DNA from: Streptomyces bottropensis ATCC 25435
Lineage (GTDB): Bacteria; Actinomycetota; Actinomycetes; Streptomycetales; Streptomycetaceae
Direction: 5' to 3'
NCBI RefSeq assembly: GCF_000383595.1
Contig: NZ_KB911581.1
Coordinates: forward strand, 4,558,496 to 4,622,495
DNA: 64,000 nucleotides
Both the position numbers and the translations under genes were made by a program. Below, one piece after another: positions 35,343 to 45,688 of the stretch (its first letter is position 1; every line of letters starts with the position of its first letter). Under the pieces are notes generated by a model, which was not told the origin of the DNA, searched no databases, and saw nothing but the letters and a program-made list of their open reading frames with translations.

Positions 35343-35427
35343 CGCGCTCCTCCTGACCTCGCTGCCCCTCGGTTGCCGGTCATCAGAGCAAAGGGCGGCA
35401 CAACTGTGAAGAGTCCCCGCACAGAAA

Positions 35428-35444
35428 TCTGACTGTCTGTCAGA
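35428..35444. promoter_or_regulatory. 17-bp operator, copy B (TCTGACTGTCTGTCAGA)
   Basis: Perfect dyad (TCTGAC/GTCAGA around five bases) in the divergent region between the ligase (start 35342) and the crotonase (start 35510), placed to block both promoters. It matches copy A at 24609-24625. Confidence 0.75.
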
Positions 35445-35509
35445 AACCCCTTGAAGTGCCGCCCCGTCTCCTGCAACCTGTTCTCGTTTCCTGTGGAGGG
35501 AGAACCCCG

Positions 35510-36310
35510 ATGGGCGGCACCGAACACCTCACCGTGCGGCGCGAAGGCGGCACACTGGTGCTCACGCTCAACAGGCCCGAAGCCAAGAACGCGCTCTCGC
35601 TGCCGATGCTCGTCGGCCTGTACGACGGCTGGGTCCAGGCCGACGAGGACGAGGAGGTCCGCTCGATCGTCCTCACGGGAGCGGGCGGCGCCTTCTGCGC
35701 CGGGATGGACCTCAAGGCCCTCGCGGGCAAGGGGATGGAGGGACAGCAGTACCGGGACCGGCTCAAGGCCGACCCCGACCTGCACTGGAAGGCCATGCTC
35801 CGCCACCACCGGCCGCGCAAGCCGGTGATCGCCGCCGTCGAGGGGCACTGCGTCGCCGGCGGCACGGAGATCCTCCAGGGCACCGACATCCGGGTCGCGG
35901 GCGAGTCGGCGACGTTCGGCCTCTTCGAGGTCAGGCGCGGGCTCTTCCCGATCGGCGGCTCCACGGTCCGTCTCCAGCGGCAGATCCCGCGCACGCACGC
36001 GCTGGAGATGCTGCTCACCGGGCGGCCGTACAGCGCGCGCGAGGCCGCCGGGATCGGGCTGATCGGGCAGGTCGTGCCCGACGGCACGGCCCTGGCCAAG
36101 GCCCTGGAGATCGCCGAGCGGATCAACGCGTGCGGGCCGCTGGCCGTGGAGGCGGTGAAGGCGTCCGTGTACGAGACGGCCGAGATGACCGAGGCGGAGG
36201 GGCTGGCCGCCGAGTTGAAGCGGGGGTGGCCCGTCTTCGACACGGCCGACGCGAAGGAAGGGGCTCGTGCCTTCGCCGAGAAGCGGTCCCCCGTCTACAA
36301 GCGGGAGTAG
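35510..36310 (+). CDS. Enoyl-CoA hydratase/isomerase (crotonase) family protein
   Basis: 266 residues from ATG 35510 behind GGAGGGAGAACCCCG. Crotonase motifs: LTLNRPEAKNALSLPMLVGL, oxyanion loop GAGGAFCAGMDLKALAG, and IAAVEGHCVAGGTEILQGTD with EVRRGLFPIGG. The second catalytic Glu position (GLFP) matches many actinobacterial EchA proteins, some of which lack full hydratase activity. It is the first gene of an operon with a DUF35 protein and two thiolase-fold proteins, and opposite the FadD19-like ligase. Confidence 0.92.
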   Translation: MGGTEHLTVRREGGTLVLTLNRPEAKNALSLPMLVGLYDGWVQADEDEEVRSIVLTGAGGAFCAGMDLKALAGKGMEGQQYRDRLKADPDLHWKAMLRHHRPRKPVIAAVEGHCVAGGTEILQGTDIRVAGESATFGLFEVRRGLFPIGGSTVRLQRQIPRTHALEMLLTGRPYSAREAAGIGLIGQVVPDGTALAKALEIAERINACGPLAVEAVKASVYETAEMTEAEGLAAELKRGWPVFDTADAKEGARAFAEKRSPVYKRE

Positions 36311-36423
36311 GCGTCCGGCCGGTGCCGTGTCTCGGCTGCGGACCGGACGTGGCTGGTCGCGCAGTTCCCCGCGCCCCTGAAGGGGCGCCCCTGTCGCCCC
36401 TCTTTCGAAGGAGGCAAGCCCTG

Positions 36424-37365
36424 ATGGCCGCGATCCTCAAGGCCCCGCTCACCGTAGAGTTTCCCTTCACCCGCTCCGTCGGCCCGGTACAGAGCGCCTT
36501 TCTCACCGGGCTGCGTGAGGGGACCGTCCTCGGTGTGCGCACCGGTGACGGGCGGGTCCTCGTGCCGCCCGTCGAGTACGACCCCGTCACCGCCGAGGAG
36601 ATTCGCGATCTCGTCGAGGTCGCCCCCACTGGGACAGTCACCACCTGGGCCTGGAACCACGACCCCCGTCGTGGCCAGCCCCTCGCCACCCCCTTCGCCT
36701 GGGTACTGGTGCGGCTCGACGGCGCCGACACGGCCCTGCTCCACGCCCTCGACGCGCCCGGCCCCGACGCCGTCCGCACCGGCATGCGCGTCCGCGTCCG
36801 GTGGGCCGAGGAACGGTCCGGCGCCATCACGGACATCGCCTGCTTCGAGCCGTACGCCGGGCAGGCGGCAAAACCGGCGGGCCACAGCGGCGAGTTCGAG
36901 GACGCGGTCACCGGGATCGTCGCCCCCGCCCGCCTCGACTACACCTACTCGCCCGGCCGCGCCCAGACCGGCTACATCAACGCCCTCGGCGGCCGCCGCA
37001 CGGTCGGTGAACGCTGCCCCTCCTGCCGCAAGGTGTACGTCCCGCCGAGGGGCGCCTGCCCGACCTGCGGGGTGGCCACGGCCGAACAGGTGGAGGTCGG
37101 GCCCGGCGGGACGGTCACCACGTTCTGCATCGTCAACATCAAGGCGAAGAACCTGGACATCGAAGTCCCCTACGTCTACGCCCACATCGCCCTCGACGGC
37201 GCCGGACTCGCCCTGCACGGCCGGATCGCCGGCATCCCCTACGACCAGGTGCGCATGGGACTGCGCGTCGAGCCGGTGTGGACCGAGGGGGCCCGCTACC
37301 CCGACCACTACCGGCCCACCGGCGAACCCGACGCGGACTACGAGACGTTCAGGGAGACGCTGTGA
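36424..37365 (+). CDS. OB-fold DUF35 / zinc-ribbon acyl-CoA-binding protein
   Basis: 313 residues with two OB-fold halves. Only the second half has the zinc ribbon: Cys198, Cys201, Cys212 and Cys215 (CPSC ... CPTC), followed by the OB barrel (EVGPGGTVTTFCIVNIKAKN). DUF35 proteins bind thiolase-fold partners; in steroid catabolism ChsH2-type DUF35 proteins pair with the aldolase Ltp2. The stop overlaps the GTG of the next gene (GTGA), so the subunits are translationally coupled. Confidence 0.9.
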   Translation: MAAILKAPLTVEFPFTRSVGPVQSAFLTGLREGTVLGVRTGDGRVLVPPVEYDPVTAEEIRDLVEVAPTGTVTTWAWNHDPRRGQPLATPFAWVLVRLDGADTALLHALDAPGPDAVRTGMRVRVRWAEERSGAITDIACFEPYAGQAAKPAGHSGEFEDAVTGIVAPARLDYTYSPGRAQTGYINALGGRRTVGERCPSCRKVYVPPRGACPTCGVATAEQVEVGPGGTVTTFCIVNIKAKNLDIEVPYVYAHIALDGAGLALHGRIAGIPYDQVRMGLRVEPVWTEGARYPDHYRPTGEPDADYETFRETL

Positions 37366-38434
37366 CACGCGAGGCAGCACGAGAGGCGGGCGCACGTGAC
37401 ATCGCCGTCGTCGCCTTCGCCCAGACCGACCACCGGCGCACCAGCGACGACGTCTCCGAGGTGGAGATGCTCATGCCGGTGCTCCACGAGGTCATGGAGG
37501 CCACCGGACTGAAGACCGCCGACATCGGCTTCACCTGCTCCGGCTCCAGCGACTACCTCGCGGGCCGGGCATTCTCCTTCACCCTGGCCCTCGACGGCGT
37601 GGGCGCCTGGCCGCCGATCTCCGAGTCGCACGTCGAGATGGACGGGGCGTGGGCGCTGTACGAGGCCTGGGTGAAACTGCGGACCGGCGACGCCGACACT
37701 GCGCTCGTCTACTCCTACGGCAAGTCCTCGCCCGGATCGGTACGGGACGTCCTGACCCGGCAGCTCGACCCCTACTACGTGGCCCCGCTGTGGCCCGACT
37801 CCGTCGCCCTCGCCGCACTCCAGGCGCAGGCGCTCATCGACGCGGGCACCACGGACGAGCCGGCACTGGCGGCCGTCGGGGCCCGCAGCCGCGCCGACGC
37901 CGCCGCCAACTCCCACGCCCAGCTGCGGGGTTCGGTGCCGCAGGGGGACTATCTCGTACGGCCGCTGCGCACCGGGGACTGTCCGCCCATCGGCGACGGC
38001 GCCGCCGCCGTGATCCTCGCGGCGGGGGACCGGGCCCGTGACCTGTGCGAGCGGCCCGCCTGGATCCGGGGCATCGACCACCGCATCGAGGCGCACGGCA
38101 TCGGCGTACGCGATCTCACCGACTCGCCGTCCACCCGGCTCGCCGCCGAGCGCGCCGGAGCGTTCGCCCGCCCGGTGGACACCGCCGAACTGCACGCGCC
38201 GTTCAGCTCCCAGGAGGTGATCCTGCGCGAGGTGCTGGGGCTCGACGACAGGGTGCGCGTCAATCCGTCGGGCGGGGCCCTGGCCGCCAACCCGGTCATG
38301 GCCGCCGGCCTCATCAGGATCGGCGAGGCCGCCGCCCGCATCCACCGGGGCGAGTCCGACCGGGCGCTGGCACACGCCACCTCCGGCCCCTGTCTGCAGC
38401 AGAACCTGGTCGCCGTCCTCGAAGGGGATCCCCG

Positions 38435-38438
<4 letters not shown>
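37362..38438 (+). CDS. Thiolase-fold protein lacking the catalytic cysteine (subunit 1)
   Basis: 358 residues, GTG start overlapping the preceding stop. Thiolase halves are visible (IAVVAFAQTDHRR; CPPIGDGAAAVILAAGDRAR), but the nucleophile loop reads SHVEMDGAWALYEAW with Glu92 at the cysteine position. The C-terminal NPSGGALAANPVMAAG lacks the usual GHP histidine. Such Ltp-type proteins do not perform thiolysis; some are retro-aldolases with a DUF35 partner. Overlap (ATGA) with the next thiolase-fold gene suggests a heteromeric complex. The reaction is inference. Confidence 0.88.
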
Positions 38439-39601
<1,163 letters not shown>

Positions 39602-39683
39602 ACCTCCCCCTCACGTGGCCTGTCGGCGGTGGGGGCCGATCGCTAGTCTGGCGGGCGGACGACGAACCGGGAGGAGCACGGAC

Positions 39684-39929
39684 GTGGCCGAGACCACCAT
39701 GCAGCAGCGATCCCTCGAAGGCTGGCACAAACCGGCGGAACTGGACCTGAGCAACGCGGACTGGCGGTCGAGCAGCCAGGGGCGGGGAGATGTCCAGATC
39801 GCCTTCGTCGAGGGCTTCATCGCCATGCGCAACAGCGGCAGCCCCGAGAGCCCCTCGCTGATCTTCACCCCCGCCGAATGGGGCGCCTTCGTCTCGGGTG
39901 CCCGCGAAGGCGAGTTCGACCTGACCTGA
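39684..39929 (+). CDS. DUF397 protein
   Basis: 81 residues from a GTG with GAGGAGCACGGAC upstream. DUF397 signature: DLSNADWRSSSQGRGDVQIA, FVEGFIAMRNSGSPESPSL and FTPAEWGAFVSGAREGEFDL. These small proteins are usually encoded next to an XRE regulator and act as its partner. No such regulator is adjacent here, so its partner must be elsewhere. Confidence 0.9.
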   Translation: MAETTMQQRSLEGWHKPAELDLSNADWRSSSQGRGDVQIAFVEGFIAMRNSGSPESPSLIFTPAEWGAFVSGAREGEFDLT

Positions 39930-40101
39930 GCGGTGGTACGCGTGGTGTCGCCGGGCCCTCGGAGCCCGACGGCGGCCACCGACGAGGAGGGGGTGGGACC
40001 GAGGATCCGAAGGCGGGAGCGAGCCTGCCCTGTACATTTGTTCGGTCAGGGGGCGCCGCAGAGGGCCCGCAGTGGCTCCGCTCCCTTGGAGAAGCAGTCT
40101 C

Positions 40102-41352
40102 ATGAACGACGCCGTGCGCCGACGCCGGCAGGCGTTGTTCCTGGTCTTCCTGCTCGCCGGCATCTCGATGTCGTCGTGGGTGACCCGCACGCCCGCGATC
40201 CGGGACCGGCTGGACGTCTCCACCGCGCAGATGGGACTGGTCCTGTTCGGGCTGTCGCTCGGCGCGATGCTGGGGATCAGCTGTTCGGGGCGGCTGACGT
40301 CCCGATACGGGACACGCCCCGTGATCGTCTGGGGGACCTGGCTGCTGCTGGCCGGGATGGTCACGGTCTGCTTCGGCGGCTTCGCCGCGTCGGTGCCGCT
40401 GGTGACCACGGGCCTGTGCGCGTTCGGCGCCGGCATGGGCGTCGGGGACGTGGCGGTGAACGTCGACGGCGCCGACGTCGAACGGATCAGCGGACGCACC
40501 ACACTGCCCCCGCTGCACGGCTTCTTCAGCCTGGGCACGGTGTGCGGAGCCGGTGCCGGAATGGCGGCGACGGCGGCCGGAGTCCCGGTCCACTGGCACC
40601 TCGCGGCGGTCGTCGCGCTGTCCGCCGCCCTCCTGCTCCACGCCGTGCGCGCCATCCCGGCGGGCACCGGACGCACCGCCCCCGCCGAGCCCCGGGACGA
40701 CGGCCGCGCGGCGCGCCACCCGGCGGTCTGGAAGGACGGCAGGCTCCTCCTCATCGGCGCGATCGTGCTGGCCATGGCCCTGGCCGAGGGCTCGGCCAAC
40801 GACTGGCTGCCCCTGCTCATGGTCGACGGGCACGGCATGGACCCCACCGCGGGCTCCCTCGTCTACGCCGGATTCGCCGCCGCCATGACGGTGGGCCGCT
40901 TCACCGGCACCCATGTCCTCGACCGGTACGGCCGCGTCACCGTGGTCCGCGCCAGTGCCGCCTCCGGCGCACTCGGCCTGCTCCTCGTCGTCGTCTCCGA
41001 CAACCCCGCCGTGGCCGGTGCCGCCGTGCTGTTCTGGGGCCTCGGCGCCTCGCTCGGCTTCCCGCTGGCGCTCTCCGCCGCCGGGGAGTCCGGCCCCGAC
41101 GAGACGGCCCGGGTCAGCCTGGTCGCCGTCATCGGCTACGTCGCCTTCCTCGTCGGACCGCCGGGGCTCGGCTTCCTCGGCGAGCACATCGGCCTGCGCC
41201 CCGCCATGCTCGTCGTCCTCGCCTGCGTCGCCTGCGCGGCGTTCCTGGCCCCCGCGGTCGACACCACCCGCCGGTCCACCGCCGCCGGCGGGGCGCCCCT
41301 CGCCGACGGCGCCCCCACCGGCTCCGGCTCGCCGGAACGCTCGCAGCCGTGA
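40102..41352 (+). CDS. Major facilitator superfamily transporter
   Basis: 416 residues; the ATG at 40102 is preferred over one 30 bp upstream because GGAGAAG precedes it. About twelve hydrophobic segments run from FLVFLLAGISMSSWVTRTPA to MLVVLACVACAAFLAP. The loop 2/3 motif is SGRLTSRYGTRPVI, and there is a central hydrophilic linker. The family resembles FucP/YbjJ-like permeases; the substrate is unknown. A TGTACATTTGTTCGGTCA stretch about 65 bp upstream may be part of its control region. Confidence 0.88.
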   Translation: MNDAVRRRRQALFLVFLLAGISMSSWVTRTPAIRDRLDVSTAQMGLVLFGLSLGAMLGISCSGRLTSRYGTRPVIVWGTWLLLAGMVTVCFGGFAASVPLVTTGLCAFGAGMGVGDVAVNVDGADVERISGRTTLPPLHGFFSLGTVCGAGAGMAATAAGVPVHWHLAAVVALSAALLLHAVRAIPAGTGRTAPAEPRDDGRAARHPAVWKDGRLLLIGAIVLAMALAEGSANDWLPLLMVDGHGMDPTAGSLVYAGFAAAMTVGRFTGTHVLDRYGRVTVVRASAASGALGLLLVVVSDNPAVAGAAVLFWGLGASLGFPLALSAAGESGPDETARVSLVAVIGYVAFLVGPPGLGFLGEHIGLRPAMLVVLACVACAAFLAPAVDTTRRSTAAGGAPLADGAPTGSGSPERSQP

Positions 41353-41507
41353 CGGACGGCCCGCGACGCCACTGAACGGGAGTTGCCGCCCCCGTCCCGT
41401 CCCGGCGGCACCACGGGGAGGGTGCGCCGGCACCGCCCCCTGGATACGCCCCCGCCCCCACGGCTCCCTCGGCCCCACCGCCGCACAGCACGCCGTACCA
41501 TTGCCGC

Positions 41508-42005
41508 ATGTCCTTCCTCCGCCGCCGCAGCGCCACTCCCGCCGGTCCCGAATTCGACGTACTGGCCATGGATCCGGGCGACTGGCCGGGCAATCTCGGT
41601 GCCGGCCTGCTGCCCGCCCCCGACGGCAGCTGCCAGGGCGTCTTCCTGCGATACGACCTCTACGGCGGTCGCGGCCCCGCGATGATCATCGGCAACCTTC
41701 CGGAGGGCTCCCCGGCGCGCGAGGTCTCCGACGGCGAGATCCCCTTCGAGGTGAGCCAGCTGCTGATCGCGCTGGAGAACGAGGAGGACATCACCGTCGT
41801 CGGCTCCGAGGACATGCCGGTGATGCAGGGCGACAACCTCCTGATCGTCCGCCGCCTCAAGCTCTCCGAGTCCCGGATCTCCTGCGTCCAGTTCGACCGC
41901 AGCGACAACGTCCTGGTGACCATCGCCGCCTGGGACCGCCCCATCACCGACGACCTGTACGCACTGCTCAAGCCGCTCCCGGCGGAGCTGTTCCAGCAGG
42001 GCTGA
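41508..42005 (+). CDS. Conserved actinobacterial protein of unknown function
   Basis: 165 residues. It starts MSFLRRRSATPAGPEFDVLA and is rich in beta-strand-like segments (GVFLRYDLYGGRGPAMIIGN; ITVVGSEDMPVMQGDNLLIV; VLVTIAAWDRPITDDLYALL). No signal peptide or catalytic motif is visible. I recognise it only as a family widespread in Streptomyces. It ends before a strong bidirectional terminator. Confidence 0.8.
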   Translation: MSFLRRRSATPAGPEFDVLAMDPGDWPGNLGAGLLPAPDGSCQGVFLRYDLYGGRGPAMIIGNLPEGSPAREVSDGEIPFEVSQLLIALENEEDITVVGSEDMPVMQGDNLLIVRRLKLSESRISCVQFDRSDNVLVTIAAWDRPITDDLYALLKPLPAELFQQG

Positions 42006-42019
42006 GCGCAGCAGAGGAC

Positions 42020-42063
42020 GGAAACGAGAAGGGCCGGGTGCGCACCCGGCCCTTCTCGTTTCC
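42020..42063. terminator. Bidirectional terminator, 44-bp perfect palindrome
   Basis: Perfect dyad with arms of 22 bases, beginning GGAAACGAGAAGG and ending in its complement with T-tracts on either strand. It lies between the convergent genes ending at 42005 and 42085. Confidence 0.95.
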
Positions 42064-42084
42064 TCGTCCTCGGACGCTCTCACC

Positions 42085-44061
42085 TCACGCGGCGGGCAGC
42101 ACCCGCACGTCCGCCGCCCGCACGAACGCCACCCGGTGGCCGAACTGGATCTCGTAGTAGAGGTCCTTGCCGACCACGACCCGGTGTCCGCTCGTGGCGA
42201 AGGAGACGGCGTAGTAGTACTCGCCGGGCACCTGGTCGCCGGCCACGTACCTCTGGTCCTTGAGGAGCTTGTACGGCAGCGGGGACACCGCCTGCGCGGG
42301 CACGCCCGCCGGGTACGCCGACTCCTCCGGGTAGGCGCGGCCGTACACCGGGACGTCCGCCAGGCCGGCCCGGGGCGTCACGAGCAGACCGGCCGCGCCG
42401 ACCGCCGTCGGCTTGTCCTTCGGGTTCTTGAACCAGGCCTTCTGCCCCAGGTACCAGATCGCCGTCCAGTCGCCCTGCCGCTCGGCCACCGCGTAACTCT
42501 GCCCGGTGGAGACCCGTGAGCCGAGGTCGTTCACCCCGGTCGTCGAGGCGCTGCCGTCCGGCCGCAGTCCGATGTCCTTGATCAGGGGCGAGGTGGTGTC
42601 GGGCCGGGTGTACAGGCGTACGGCGCTGGAGCCGTGCACCGCACAGGAGCCGCCGCCGGACGTACAGCCGGTGAACACGGGCCGGTTGTCGGCGTAGTCC
42701 GGGCGGATGGTGACCATGGCGCTGTCGCTGCCGGACGTCGCGCCGAGGGGCGCGCCCAGCAGCTCGAAGTAGTGCCGCCAGTCCCAGTAGGGGCCCGGAT
42801 CGGTGTGCATCCCCCGGACCGTCGCCGTCGTCGGGCCGGGCACCGTGTCGTGGCCCAGGATGTGCTGCCGGTCCAGCGGGATGCGGTGCTTGTCGGCGAG
42901 GTATCTCACCAGCCGCGCCGAGCTGCGGTACATCGCCTCCGTGTACCAGGCGTCGGGCGCGGCGAGGAACCCTTCGTGCTCCAGGCCGACCGACGCCGCG
43001 TTGACGTACCAGTTGCCGGCGTGCCAGGCCACGTCCTTGCTCTTGATGTGCTGCGCGATGTGACCGTCCGTGGAGCGCAGCGAGTAGTGCCACGACACGT
43101 ATGTCGGGTCCTGGACCAGTTCGAGGGTGGTGTCCCAGTAGCCCTCGGTGTCATGGACGACGATGTACCGGACGCGCTGCGAGTTCGGCCGGTCGGCCAG
43201 GTCGTGGTTGCCGTAGTCGTTGTCACCGAACTCCTGGTACGGCGCCGGGATCCACTCGCAGGACACCGTCGTCGGACACTCCGTGCCGCCCGCGGCCGAG
43301 GGGCGCAACCCCGCCCGGGACAGCTGCCCGGAGCCGGGGCGCAGGCCCGGCTCGGCGTCGAGCGACACCCGCTGGCCGGCGTCCGTGACGCGCTCGGCGC
43401 CGTCGCGGATCACCGCGAACACCTCGTTCGCGTACGCCGCGGCCGTCGCCCGGTCGTCGGCGCCGGAGAAGCGGGCCACCGCCCCGTACCAGTCCGCCGG
43501 ATCGGAGCTGGGCCGCGCGCCCAGCTCCCGCTGCGCGGCGGCGAGCAGCGCGGCACCGCCCGCCACGTTCGCGCCGGGGTCGGTGCGCAGTGTCCGTGCG
43601 GACAGACCGGTCAGTTCGGCGGCCCGCGTCAACGTCGCCAGCCGAGCGGGCAGTCGGGCGGGGTCGGGCAGGCCGGCCTCGGCGACCAGGGGCCGCCGGG
43701 AGTCGTCACCGCGCGCGTCCTCGGTGCCCTCGCTGTGGTGCGGGGCCTCGGCCAGGGCCGTACGCGCGTCGGTGAGGTGCATGGGGCCGTAGCCGCCGGT
43801 GACGCTCGGCGCGCCGCCGTGCGTGTCCCAGCGGGACTGGAGATAGGAGACACCGAGCAGGACCTCGCGCGGTACGCCGTACTCGGCGGCCGCCGCGCCG
43901 AAGGCGCCCTGGAGGCGAGCCGTGGCGGCGGACGCCTGGCCGGCGGGCGGGGCCGCGCCCAACAGGGGAAGCAGCAGGACGGCGGGGGCTGCGGCGAAGG
44001 CTGTTCTGCGGATACGTCCGGGGTGCGGGATGGGCCTGCGGTCGGTCGGGGAACCTCGCAA
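42085..44061 (-). CDS. Secreted N-acetylmuramoyl-L-alanine amidase
   Basis: 658 residues from a TTG at 44061 with CAGGAGGCCGCC directly upstream. The signal is RIRRTAFAAAPAVLLLPLLG. An N-terminal helical region (residues 45-240) precedes an Amidase_2 domain with zinc/catalytic residues in YIVVHDTEGYWDTT, GLEHEGF and HILGHDTVPG through MHTDPGPYWDW. A C-terminal SH3-like region of about 180 residues follows. It should cut the bond between muramic acid and L-alanine in peptidoglycan outside the cell. A longer ATG start adds 82 basic, non-homologous residues and is rejected. Confidence 0.9.
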   Translation of the reverse strand: MRGSPTDRRPIPHPGRIRRTAFAAAPAVLLLPLLGAAPPAGQASAATARLQGAFGAAAAEYGVPREVLLGVSYLQSRWDTHGGAPSVTGGYGPMHLTDARTALAEAPHHSEGTEDARGDDSRRPLVAEAGLPDPARLPARLATLTRAAELTGLSARTLRTDPGANVAGGAALLAAAQRELGARPSSDPADWYGAVARFSGADDRATAAAYANEVFAVIRDGAERVTDAGQRVSLDAEPGLRPGSGQLSRAGLRPSAAGGTECPTTVSCEWIPAPYQEFGDNDYGNHDLADRPNSQRVRYIVVHDTEGYWDTTLELVQDPTYVSWHYSLRSTDGHIAQHIKSKDVAWHAGNWYVNAASVGLEHEGFLAAPDAWYTEAMYRSSARLVRYLADKHRIPLDRQHILGHDTVPGPTTATVRGMHTDPGPYWDWRHYFELLGAPLGATSGSDSAMVTIRPDYADNRPVFTGCTSGGGSCAVHGSSAVRLYTRPDTTSPLIKDIGLRPDGSASTTGVNDLGSRVSTGQSYAVAERQGDWTAIWYLGQKAWFKNPKDKPTAVGAAGLLVTPRAGLADVPVYGRAYPEESAYPAGVPAQAVSPLPYKLLKDQRYVAGDQVPGEYYYAVSFATSGHRVVVGKDLYYEIQFGHRVAFVRAADVRVLPAA

Positions 44062-44257
44062 GGCGGCCTCCTGTAACGGTGGGGCGTTGGCGGGGGCGTG
44101 CGGGACCGAACGGCACCGGTGCTGCCGATCGGCCGACGATCCGTCAATCATGCCCGCAGAAGGCCCGTTCCCCGGTGATTGCCGACCCCGCGACCACGAA
44201 CGCCGCGCGCGCTGACGGTTTCGCCCGCACCCGGAGGCGGGGTCCGCCGACACGACG

Positions 44258-44302
44258 AAGGTCCGCGGTGCACCCCTTGTACAGGGGCGCACCGCGGACC
44301 TT
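44258..44302 (-). terminator. Terminator of the APH-fold kinase gene
   Basis: A 14-bp stem (44258-44271 with 44289-44302) extends, after one mismatch, into a further five pairs closing on TGTAC. It lies just past the kinase stop at 44311. Confidence 0.85.
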
Positions 44303-44310
44303 CCCACCCT

Positions 44311-45453
44311 TCAGCGCGTGCCGACCGCCGCCCGGACGGCCTTGCGGGCCAACTGGCAGTCGTCGTGCAGCCGCCTGAGCAGCAACCGCTGTTCCTCGCC
44401 GGACGGCGCGGCGGCCGGGTGGGCCGCGCCCGGCGCCGCCGGGGTCGCGTCGTGCATCGAACGCTGCACGGCGGTTTCGTAGGTACGGATCTCCCGTGTC
44501 AGGACGAGCATCAGGTTCACCAGGAACGCGTCTCGCGAGGCCGGGCCCGCGGACTGCGCCAGCTGACTGATCTGCCGCCGCGCCACCGGCGCGTCCCCGA
44601 GCACCGCCCACAGCGTGGCCAGGTCGTACCCCGGCAGATACCACCCCGCGTGTTCCCAGTCCACCAGCACCGGACCGGCCGGTGAGAGCAGGATGTTCGA
44701 CAGGAGGGCGTCGCCGTGGCAGAACTGGCCCATGCCCTGACGACCCGACGCGTGCGCGATGCCGTGCAGGAGTTTCTGCAGGTCCCCCATGTCCCGGTCG
44801 GTGAGCAGACCCAGCTCATGGAAGCGGGAGATCCGCTCCGCGTAGTCCAGCGGGGCGTCGAAGGTCCCCGTCGGTGGCCGCCACGCGTTCAGCCGGCAGA
44901 TCGCGCCGAGCGCCGCCCGGATGTCGGCACGCGGCGGCGCCTCCACCGGATGCCGCTGCAGGGCCGCCACCCGGCCCGGCATCCGCTCGATGACCAGGGT
45001 GCAGTTGTCCGGATCCGCTGCGATCAGCCGCGGCGCCCGCACCGGGGGGCGGTGTCGGACGAACGAGCGGTATGCCGCTATTTCGTGCCGTAGCCGCTCC
45101 TCCCAGATGGAGGAATGGTCCAGTAAGCACTTGGCGACGGCAGTGCTGCGGCCGGTCGTCCCGACGAGCAGCACCGAGCGGCCGCTGCGGCGCAGTACCT
45201 GGACCGGGGTGAACTCCGGGCAGATGCGGTGCACCGAGGCGATCGCCGTGCGCAGCTGTGCGCCCTGGGGGCCGGACAGATCGAGTCTGCCGCTGAGCGG
45301 CTGGGTGCCGAGGCCCGGCACGCGCCGCGCCCGGCCGGCACCGAGCACCGGGGCCGCCGTACGCGTGGGGTCGAGGTAGGGGCCGCCGCCGCCCGGCTGG
45401 CGGGGGTGCAGCGACCGGGGGGGAGCGGACACGGAGGACGATGCTGCGTACAT
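44311..45453 (-). CDS. Phosphotransferase of the APH/choline-kinase fold
   Basis: 380 residues from ATG 45453. After a disordered Pro/Gly N-terminus of about 70 residues comes the kinase-like fold: VLLVGTTGRSTAVAKCLLD with the ATP-binding lysine, hinge LVIERMPGRV, catalytic loop QFCHGDALLSNILLSPAG and metal site VLVDWEHAGWYLPGYDLATL. Family members phosphorylate small molecules (aminoglycosides, choline, sugars, homoserine). The target here is unknown. A hairpin ends the transcript at 44258-44302. Confidence 0.88.
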   Translation of the reverse strand: MYAASSSVSAPPRSLHPRQPGGGGPYLDPTRTAAPVLGAGRARRVPGLGTQPLSGRLDLSGPQGAQLRTAIASVHRICPEFTPVQVLRRSGRSVLLVGTTGRSTAVAKCLLDHSSIWEERLRHEIAAYRSFVRHRPPVRAPRLIAADPDNCTLVIERMPGRVAALQRHPVEAPPRADIRAALGAICRLNAWRPPTGTFDAPLDYAERISRFHELGLLTDRDMGDLQKLLHGIAHASGRQGMGQFCHGDALLSNILLSPAGPVLVDWEHAGWYLPGYDLATLWAVLGDAPVARRQISQLAQSAGPASRDAFLVNLMLVLTREIRTYETAVQRSMHDATPAAPGAAHPAAAPSGEEQRLLLRRLHDDCQLARKAVRAAVGTR

Positions 45454-45688
45454 GGGGGAAGACAGATCCCTTCGTGTGCCGGCAATGTCACGCGCTGCCC
45501 GCCCCGGTCGTCCGGGGACACCCTGGGGAGTGCCCGTCGGGGCGACCGGGTCGGGGTGGCGCTTTCCTACCTGACACCGGATGGGCCCTGGCACACCATG
45601 TAGCGCACCCTGGCGAAGCCTGGCGAATAGTCCCCGTGCAACTGACAGCGGGCTACATTCAACTCAGCCGAGAACCTGGGGGCTTGAC

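Noticed and set aside
42020..42063. 44-bp palindrome as an attachment site or origin
   Set aside because: Its position between convergent stops and flanking T-tracts fit a bidirectional terminator.
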